DNA from: Pycnopodia helianthoides
Lineage: Eukaryota > Echinodermata > Asteroidea > Forcipulatida > Asteriidae
Assembly (NCBI GenBank): GCA_032158295.1
Contig: CM063255.1
Location: 9,266,094 to 9,330,093 of the forward strand
Length of the DNA stretch: 64,000 bases
Reading direction: 5' to 3'
How positions within the stretch are numbered: the first letter of the stretch is position 1; every line of letters starts with the position of its first letter. The translations under genes were made by a program, and so were the position numbers. The notes under the pieces were generated by a model. That model made no database searches. It saw only the letters and a list, made by a program, of their open reading frames with translations, and was not told where the DNA came from. Shown one piece after another: positions 57,326 to 64,000 of the stretch.

Positions 57326-57331
57326 TTTATT
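57326..57331 (-). terminator. Possible polyadenylation signal
   Basis: AATAAA on the minus strand, about 240 nt after the TGA at 57570-57572. It would support a transcript ending at that stop, as an alternative to splicing onward. Confidence 0.35.
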
Positions 57332-57569
57332 TTTTTTTGCTACGACAGCCATAGAGAATCTGAATGTGTTCTTTGAAATGACCTCAATTTGAAGCTTAAT
57401 CCACTGCATCAACCTTTTGCTATCTACCTATTTGCTTCTACTAAGTTAACCTCACTAAAAAGCCCTCAATCTAGATAAATCTTTAACCTGTTGTGACCTG
57501 ACCTGATCTACATACGTAGTCCTCTCCACTGCTAGCCTAGATTCCCCAGCCCTCATCTGCACCCTTAAC

Positions 57570-58111
57570 TCACTTGCTCATCTGGGACGGGACCTTGATT
57601 TGCCTCTTCGGGGCACTTTCCTGCTCCTGGTTTGGAGGTAGTGATTCTACAGCTGGTGGGGTCGCTGAGAGAGGAGGTGTGGCTGAGAGGGGCGGTGTTG
57701 CCTCACGCGGCGGCGTTGCCTCACGGAGCGGCGTTGGATCATGCTCTGGTAAAGGATCCTCGGGGACGGGAGTTGGTTCCAGCTCCGGAGTTGGTTCACG
57801 CTCTGGTTCCGGAGTCGGTTCCGGCTCTGGGGTCGGGTCTAGAACCGGGGTTGGTTCCCGAGGCGGCGTGGGCTCTCTTTGAGGTGTTGGCTCCCTCAGC
57901 GGTGTGGGGTCTCGAGGGGGTGGTGTAGCCTCTCTGGGTGGTGGTGTTGGCTCGCGAGGTTGCTCTGCCTCCTGGAAATCTTCCTCATCAACCTCCTCGG
58001 CAGCGATCTGGTCGATTGGAAGGTCCACGGCTGTATCTTTGCTTTCCTCCACCTCGTTGGCTCGCTCTGTTTCCTTCCGCTGCTCCGAAGCTTTGAATAC
58101 ACTGTTGGGAT
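57570..58111 (-). CDS. Proline/glutamate-rich repeat exon of an unidentified protein
   Basis: The minus-strand exon starts after acceptor gattctttcag (58112 and above). Its first two bases complete a GAT codon with the single G left by the exon at 59523, giving ...SLDYN-DPNSVFKASEQRKE. Then comes an acidic helix-like segment (EVDEEDFQEAEQP), followed by about 100 residues of (R)EPTPP, REATPP and PEPEPTPE repeats. It ends PKRQIKVPSQMSK and TGA (57572-57570). The last codons overlap a strong donor string (AGCAA|GTGAGT at 57573), so the exon may either end the protein or be spliced in phase 2. Low-complexity repeats suggest a disordered spacer. Function not recognised. Confidence 0.8.
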
Positions 58112-59522
58112 CTGAAAGAATCAAACAGACTTCCAACTATCAACAAAAATTTTACTCCCAAATGATTACATTATTCCAGAGTATTGTGACAGTCAAGGCA
58201 TTCTTAGGAGTAGTTATCTCCCATAGAAGAAAGGCTGGCTCTGAGAAGACCTTAGTAACCTTAGTCTGCTAAGCATTATTTTGTAATGCTTAGCTAAATT
58301 TTGTGCCTATAAAACATCTCTATGAATTTGGGCCCAGGTGAGTCTTGAGACCCCTTTTTGAAGGACTAAACAGTCTTTGCGTTTCTGATGGGGACAGGAA
58401 GAGTGCTCCACAAGCAGCAAGCGAAAATGCTCAACAATCCGCTTCAAGTTTGCATGACTTGCTCACCACAAGGTTAGCATGAGAGCTTGGAAGGGAGTAA
58501 GAGCGATCATGGACTGCAAGAAGTGAAGAGAGATCTGGAGCACTGTGATTTCATGATTTAAATCTCTGAAGCTCTGTTCACTGATTTTCAGGCCTGGAAT
58601 TTCATCTTTGGGAGGGCAGGGTCATTTTCATTTTACAGGGGGCACTACCGAAAATCTATAAGTCTTTGGGGAATTTTTTTTATTGAGCACCAAGGCCATG
58701 ACCAGGGCCCAATTTCATAGCGCTGCTTAACGGTAAGCAAATTTCCATGCTAACTGTAGCAGAAAAATTTGCTTAAGCATAAGCGTATTTCACAGGTTAG
58801 CAAGAAAATAAGGCAGTCATCTTGCGCGTTCACCATGTATTTGCATTGTTACGTCATTCATTTTCGGGCAGTAAGCACCGGAAGGTTAGCATGCCTTTTC
58901 GTGTGCTTACGGTTAGCAGCACTATGAAATAGAAACTCGTACGTAAACACATAATCGGCCGTTAAGCAGCTCTATGAAATTGGGTCCAAATTCATAGAGC
59001 AGCTGAAGCAGAAAATTATGCTTAACGAATTTCTGCCGAGCAATTATAAGCAAGATACCAGTCAGTGATTAGACATGTAATGTAACATGGTGCTTTGACT
59101 GGTAACCTTTTTTCTGGTAACCACAATTTTGCATAAGCAGCTCTATGAAATTGAGTCCGAAAATCTATAAGTCTTTGGGGAAATTTTTTTGTTGAGCACC
59201 AAGGCCATGACCAGGGCCCAATTTCATAGAGCAGCTGAGGCAGAAAATTAAGCTTAACGAATTTCTGCCGAGCAATTATGAGCAAGATACCAGTCAGTGA
59301 TTGTACATGTGACATGGTGCTTTGACTGGTAACCTTTTTCTGGTATCCATAATTTTGTTGTGTTTAGCTAATTTTTGTGCATAAGCAGCTCTATGAAATT
59401 GGGTCCATGGCAACAGAAGCCAGTATGCCGCCGTGGTCTTCATGTAATTCAAGCCCAGATTTTTTGTATTCCTTGACTTTCAGAACCAATTTTTAAAATA
59501 AATCCAACTCTAAGCTACGCAC
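58112..59522 (-). other. Intron filled with M5 MITEs and a dispersed repeat
   Basis: The intron starts GTGCGT on the minus strand at 59522. At 58588-58705 it holds the aatttcatctttgggagggc repeat. Copies of M5 lie at 58712-59156 and 59213-59405. The block gaaaatctataagtctttgg to caaggccatgaccagggcc occurs twice (58653 and 59157), so the segment looks duplicated. Confidence 0.65.
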
Positions 59523-59745
59523 CGTTATAATCCAGGGATTCTTTCTCCTCCTTTTCCCGACTTCGTTTGACCATCGCCGGCTTGTGATGGAACACCGTCT
59601 CGGCCTCCTTCTGCTCGGCCGTCTTCTCAGGCTTGGGTCGCCTCTTTGGCTTCTCTTGGACGGGTGCCTGTCTGGGCGGCGGTGGCTTGCGGGCCGTTTC
59701 CTGCTTCGGAGGAGGGGGTTTGGGCTCACGGGCCTGGGTCGGTTT
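59523..59745 (-). CDS. Basic proline-rich exon of the same gene (74 codons)
   Basis: Acceptor aaatttccag (59746 and above), donor G|GTGCGT (59522). It enters phase 0, matching the 61299 exon, and leaves in phase 1, matching the 58111 exon. Encodes KPTQAREPKPPPPKQETARK, then proline/lysine-rich sequence to KPEKTAEQKEAETVFHHKPA and MVKRSREKEEKESLDYN. The last half is likely helical and charged. Two phase-compatible junctions make the three-exon model secure. No domain recognised. Confidence 0.85.
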
Positions 59746-60429
59746 CTGGAAATTTTTACGAGTATTACCAAAGATTTTAAATCATGTGTATATTTAATTG
59801 CATATTGATACTGATATTATGATAGGAAAAGTACTGGGGGGGGGGGCTTAAACAATAGTACTCTCTGTAGGACTAACGATGCCAACCAGCATTAAACATT
59901 CAAGGTCATCTGAAGAGTGCAAGAGATGGGGGCGGGGAGGGTGTGTTTTTGTTATAGTGTACAGAATCCTTTCATAAAACTACAAGGGAATCACTAATAT
60001 ATACATCTTAGCGGAGTACTAATGGTTTTTCATTTTGGCCATGGGACGATGCGACGAAAGTGCAGCACACAAGGAGAAAAAGACTCAAAAGTATGAATGA
60101 TGAATGACAAACTTCCTCCTTGGATATACGCATGAAGTGTCATTTAACGGAATAAGTAGTGAGAGCTCCCATGTAATGCTGTTGTGAGTGTGGGGGTACG
60201 TGTACACAATCAAACCGGGGAACTATAACAAAAGAGGACGATGGGGTCCCCGGTTGGGAAAAGGTCTCCAGTCATGCCAGCTGGAAAGTGTATACAAAAC
60301 CAGTGTTGCCAAAAAGTTATACATGTAGTACAAACAAAAGAGACAGTTGGAGGTCCCCGATTGCAGGAGTTAAAACACTTATCTTTGTGTGTCTTGGGGG
60401 GGGGAGGAGAGGTACTACAGGCAGGCCTT

Positions 60430-60735
60430 AAGCCATTTTACTTGCCCCCAGGAAATGTTAGTAGCCCAGATTTTAAACATGTATTGTCATTTCTTTTTGA
60501 TGTATTAATGGCGGCGGTCACAACCAGTTCAATGGTCAAATAAATTTTACCTTCACACACTCAAACATAGAAGGAAAACAACAGTTGTAAAATTTATTAT
60601 TCACATCTGAAAAGGATGAAATATGAGCATATTTTTTAACAAGAAGGTTGCACAGGGTTCAGTAGCCCACAGGGCAAGTTGAGAAGTGGTGCTCACTATA
60701 GCCTGATGCTATTTTTTTACATTGCACACCAAGCA
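60430..60735. repeat. Dispersed repeat RD (filled-site copy)
   Basis: Shares gtagcccagattttaaac, cacaaccagttcaatggtca and cccacagggcaagttgagaa with 7510-7845. It is followed at its right end by the M1 insertion. Confidence 0.7.
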
Positions 60736-60739
60736 AGTG

Positions 60740-61132
60740 TTAAAGGGACATTACAGAATTGGTAAGAAAAAAACTTGTAAAATATACTTTTGATCACAGA
60801 TTTACATAAAACTTACACGGTCTTATGATGATGATAGTAGAAAACATCCCTTGAAATATTTCTGTCTGAAATACCATATTTGATGAGTAATGAATTAACT
60901 AATTTTCCGATTGGAGTTTATCGCTAAGTTAGCGTTTTATTCATATGTTGAATCTATATGATTTCATGCAAATGTGTAATCGGTTTTTCACTATTTTCTC
61001 GTGACCCAGATGGCCGATCGATCTCAAACTTCTACAGGTTTGTCAGTTTATGTATATGGTGGATTACATAAAGTGCTTACACTGCCAGCAACTGTTTTGT
61101 TAGCAAAAACCAATTCTGTAATGTTCCTTTAA
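60740..61132. mobile_element. TTAA-ended MITE, family M1, full length
   Basis: Starts ttaaagggacattacagaat and ends aattctgtaatgttcctttaa. Flanked by agtg on the left and gggtga on the right, as in the uninterrupted RD copy (agtgttaagggcga). Confidence 0.92.
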
Positions 61133-61298
61133 GGGTGATTCCTATTGCATACAGTATTGATACTGACAGGTTGATGAGTACTATGGAGTGGGGAGGCTTG
61201 GCTTAAAAAGTACATACACAATAGTACTACTTACAGAGGCAATTGCCTCTATGCTCTATGCCCCTTGGGGTTCAACTGGAAAAGTGACTGGCACTCAC

Positions 61299-61371
61299 CT
61301 TAGTGTTTGTGTCTCTGGGCGGAGATGGTTTCGCTTTTGGTGGTGGTCTCCTGGTCACAGGTGGAAGCACT
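61299..61371 (-). CDS. Short proline-rich exon of the same gene (24 codons plus 1 nt)
   Basis: Acceptor tatttttgtag (61372 and above), donor AAG|GTGAGT (61298). 73 nt; the first base completes a split codon. Encodes VLPPVTRRPPPKAKPSPPRD and TNTK. It ends in phase 0 and joins KPTQAREPKP in the next exon. Upstream exons of the gene were not found before the window end. Confidence 0.78.
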
Positions 61372-62404
61372 CTACAAAAATAAAACAAGATAGAATGAGA
61401 AATCTTGCCTTAAGACAATCAACTGGTTTTTTGTCCATTTCACAAAAATGTGAACAGTGAATCGGGCGAAATTTCCCCTAGGTTACATGTAGTTGGGTAG
61501 TGTGTTTGTCAACGCCTATAAGAATTAATTTAAGCCCGACATGCGAATCCAATTGATATTTATAGTCGCAGCGAAAGTTTCGCAAGATTTGAGTGCATTT
61601 TAACTTGAGCAATTTGTTTCATTGCCAATTTGTCACGTCAAATTTCACTTTCCCATTTCGCATTCACATGAAGTGTGAGGGAACTGTTTAAATCTCTACT
61701 GGAAAATTTCAAGGGATGCCAAGAAAATGACCAGGGGGGGGGGGAGGGGGGGGGGCACTGCTGGCGTGTGCTTGAGCCGATTTCACAAAATTTATCTTAA
61801 GATATGAGTTGTCAATATTGCCATAGTGGCATCACACTTTGCTAAGCGATTAAGAGTGATTTGCAGTTAAGATCACTCTTAGCTCTTTGTGAAATCGAGC
61901 TTCGGTCAATCGTCTCGCGCAACAAACTCAAACTCTGGTGGCCGAGTCACCGGGATGTGGTTTTTAATTCCAGTCATGACACTTGTTTTCATGAGCAAGT
62001 TTTTATATAATATATATTTTTTAATGACAATTGTTTACAACAGCTACATCAGAAAATGACCAATGAGGTCATCTAGTAGACCAATCAACTGAGTTCAGTT
62101 TAGAAAAGTAACTAGATAGTAGACACCCTATACACAGGAAGAATACAAATTTAATCTACATAAGTACATTTTACATCACGCAATTTTATCAAATTACACT
62201 TAAATTTTTCTAATATTCGAAGTGCCTGTATGGTACAAATTATATACACATGCCGTGAACACCTGAACCATAGCCTTCCTGCAGTTACCTGTACAGTGTT
62301 TCTGGCACCTCTTTCAGGGTAATTGCTCATAACGCAAAGGTCAGTTTCACAATACTACTGTACAAACCTGTAAATTTGTTGTAAGATTTACATGTTATAG
62401 TATG
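61372..62404. other. Intron or flank with MITE and SINE fragments
   Basis: A short element at 61783-61907 (gatttcacaaaatttatctt ... ctctttgtgaaatcgagc) has inverted ends and is shared with 51655. A SINE family A fragment (ctggtggccgagtcacc, ttccagtcatgacacttg) is at 61930-62005. A G-run lies at 61736. Confidence 0.55.
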
Positions 62405-62546
62405 TGGTCCTTAGGGAAAACCCAAGGGAGTATACCGCTGTGCCTCATAGCTCAGTTGGTAGAGCATCTGCCCGGGGTGTCAGGGGTCTTGGGTTCAAAT
62501 CCCAATGAGGACCATTTGATTTTTCCCTCACCCCATGTTTGATTAT
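62405..62546 (+). mobile_element. tRNA-like SINE, family C
   Basis: Second copy of the family at 3245-3387, with a better A-box (tagctcagttggtagagc) and B-box (gggttcaaatccca). The anticodon stem again fails to pair. Confidence 0.72.
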
Positions 62547-62690
62547 ATGTTATAGTATGGTAATTGAAAGGAATTAATCTGCTGCTGGGATTGTCAACAA
62601 GAACATCTGAAAGATTCTTTAAAAGTTCTACATAAACATACACTGTACATATGTATTTAAATTCTAATGAAATACAAAATTTTCCGTTAT

Positions 62691-63076
62691 TTAAAGGCAG
62701 TGGACACTATTGGTAATTACTCAAAATAATGATTAGCATAAAACCTTACTTGGTAACGAGTAATGGGGAGAGGTTGACAGTATAAAACATTGTGAGAAAC
62801 GGCTCCCTCTGAAGTGACATAGTTTTCGAGAAAGAAGTAATTTTCCACGAATTTGATTTCGAGACCTCAGAATTAGAATTTGAGGTCTCGAAATCAACCA
62901 TCTGAAAGCACACAACTTCGTGTGACAAGGGTGTTTTTTACTTTCATAGTTATCTCGCAACTTCGACGACCAATGGAGCTCAAGTTTTTACAGGTTTGTT
63001 ATTTAATCCATATGTTGAGATACACCAAGTGAGAAGATGGTCTTTGACAATTACCAATAGTGTCCAGTGTCTTTAA
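62691..63076. mobile_element. TTAA-ended MITE, family M2
   Basis: Starts ttaaaggcagtggacactat and ends ccaatagtgtccagtgtcttt plus aa. Inverted orientation relative to 37012. An internal inverted pair gatttcgagacctcag / ctgaggtctcgaaatc is complete. Confidence 0.9.
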
Positions 63077-63611
63077 TAATCAAGCTTAAAATGACAAAAT
63101 CTTTGAAAATTTGTTTTGACTTCAACATGAGTAGAATATTCAAAGTACATTAGAAATGAAACCAGTAAAGAGTATTCATATTTTTTTGTTAAAGGGAGAT
63201 TCACGTCATGATTGTGGTTCAAATCTAGCTCTAGTCAATTTTTCTTTGTTCAACCCCAAATTTAAAAAAAAAAAATTATCCGTCTGTTTCCCATATGGTT
63301 TGATTGTTACTATATTAGGAATCTTTAAAAATTAAAACAGCACGATATAAAATACTTTCTGTACATAACATACAGTAGTGCTGTTCATTAGAATTTTGAA
63401 TCTTGATTATCAAGGCTCAAAAATTCCACATTGGACAGCAGGCCAGGGGGCCAGCTAGTGATCGATGGTGATTTTAGTGCCGGGCCAGTAAACTCAGTTT
63501 GAGTCTTAGAAATATCTTTTATTTCTGCTGAGCATCATTCAAAGTTTACTAAAGCTATAAGAAGAGACTATGTTAGATTTTGTTCAAATATAAACAGTTT
63601 ACATAAAATAA
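63077..63611. other. No gene; repeat fragment near 63415
   Basis: The block ggctcaaaaattccacattgg with ggccagtaaactcag is shared with about 15604. Confidence 0.45.
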
Positions 63612-63960
63612 AATAATAATAATAATTAAAAACTTGTAAAGCGCCATCTATCTAAGACTAAACTTATTCCGAGGCGCATAAAACAAACAAAAAAGAGAGA
63701 GTAACAAAAAAGATCACAAATTACGTAACTTAGAAAGAAATAAGAGCACATTGAATTAAACAGATTTACATAAACGTGTCGGGAAAAACAATCATAAGAA
63801 AGTCAATCATAAGAAATATTGAATAGGTGAGTTTTTAGCAATGTTTTGAAAATGTCCAGAGACTTTGTAGCTCGGATATTATGTAAAGGAAGAGAGTTCC
63901 AGAGAGTTGGCTCTGGTCTTGTAAACAAAATTCTGGTCCAGTAAAAATTCTGAGCTACAT
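63612..63960. mobile_element. SINE-like repeat D
   Basis: Starts with aataataataatt and aagcgcc and ends aagagagttccagagagttgg, in the same order as 25314-25682. The window ends in a C-run shortly after. Confidence 0.5.
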
Positions 63961-64000
63961 TGTACACGCCCTGCAGGCTTGTGGATTCCCCCCCCCCCCA

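Larger units (their letters stand above)
59746..61298 (-). other. Intron with repeat RD and an M1 MITE
   Basis: Starts GTGAGT at 61298 on the minus strand. Contains G-run at 59835, RD at 60430-60735 and M1 at 60740-61132. Confidence 0.7.

Noticed and set aside
57574..58272. Glycine/serine-rich plus-strand frames
   Set aside because: They are antisense shadows of the EPTPP-repeat exon.

Overview
This window is eukaryotic genomic DNA from an animal. It has split minus-strand genes with canonical GT-AG junctions, long introns and a dense load of dispersed repeats: tRNA-derived SINEs, several TTAA-ended MITE families, long hairpin elements and a broken LINE. The repeats and the frequent acatgtacatgta-type motifs suggest a marine invertebrate deuterostome, probably an echinoderm such as a sea star. 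That assignment is an inference from general pattern, not from a database match. There is no sign of bacterial, plasmid or viral gene organisation, and no CRISPR array or rRNA gene was seen.

Two protein-coding loci are well supported, both on the minus strand. (1) At 8060-11343, three consecutive phase-compatible exons encode most of a BCLAF1/THRAP3-family RNA-processing protein. It has an N-terminal RS-rich region, a DLRHDLETRRK block, an RGRGRG stretch and the WTHDLFDKERDIED block typical of the family's C-terminus. The first exon(s) and the last exon were not located. (2) At 57570-61371, three phase-compatible exons encode a proline-, glutamate- and lysine-rich protein with repeated (R)EPTPP-type units. 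A further 509-codon acidic/proline-rich terminal exon lies at 49559-51085 and carries a 54-bp (18-residue) tandem repeat. Whether the latter belongs to the same gene is unresolved, because the phases do not join directly. I could not assign a function to it.

Layout: 0-5 kb holds a 24-bp minisatellite, SINEs and a 216-bp duplication. 5-11.3 kb holds the BCLAF1/THRAP3-like gene and repeats in its flank and introns. 11.3-21 kb is repeat-rich DNA with a 267-bp tandem array (16.7-17.7 kb) and a degenerate array (18.8-20.1 kb). 21.07-25.1 kb holds a non-LTR retrotransposon whose RT region has been blown up by a 34/25-bp tandem array, partly duplicated, and invaded by a TIR element. 25-48 kb is almost entirely MITEs, hairpin elements, SINEs and apparently unique noncoding DNA, with only weak candidate exons. 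48-61.4 kb holds the acidic/proline-rich gene(s) with MITE-filled introns. 61.4-64 kb is repeats again.

The most informative pattern is the repeat ecology. An apparent empty-site/filled-site pair (7.8 kb against 60.74 kb) supports TTAA-duplicating insertion of one MITE family. Two different TTAA families share one TTAA at 27722, and there are several near-palindromic elements with arms of 130-270 bp. Poly-C/poly-G runs of 10 or more bases recur, for example near 5090, 8226, 14567, 15130, 32762, 46290, 55668, 56697, 61736 and 63989.
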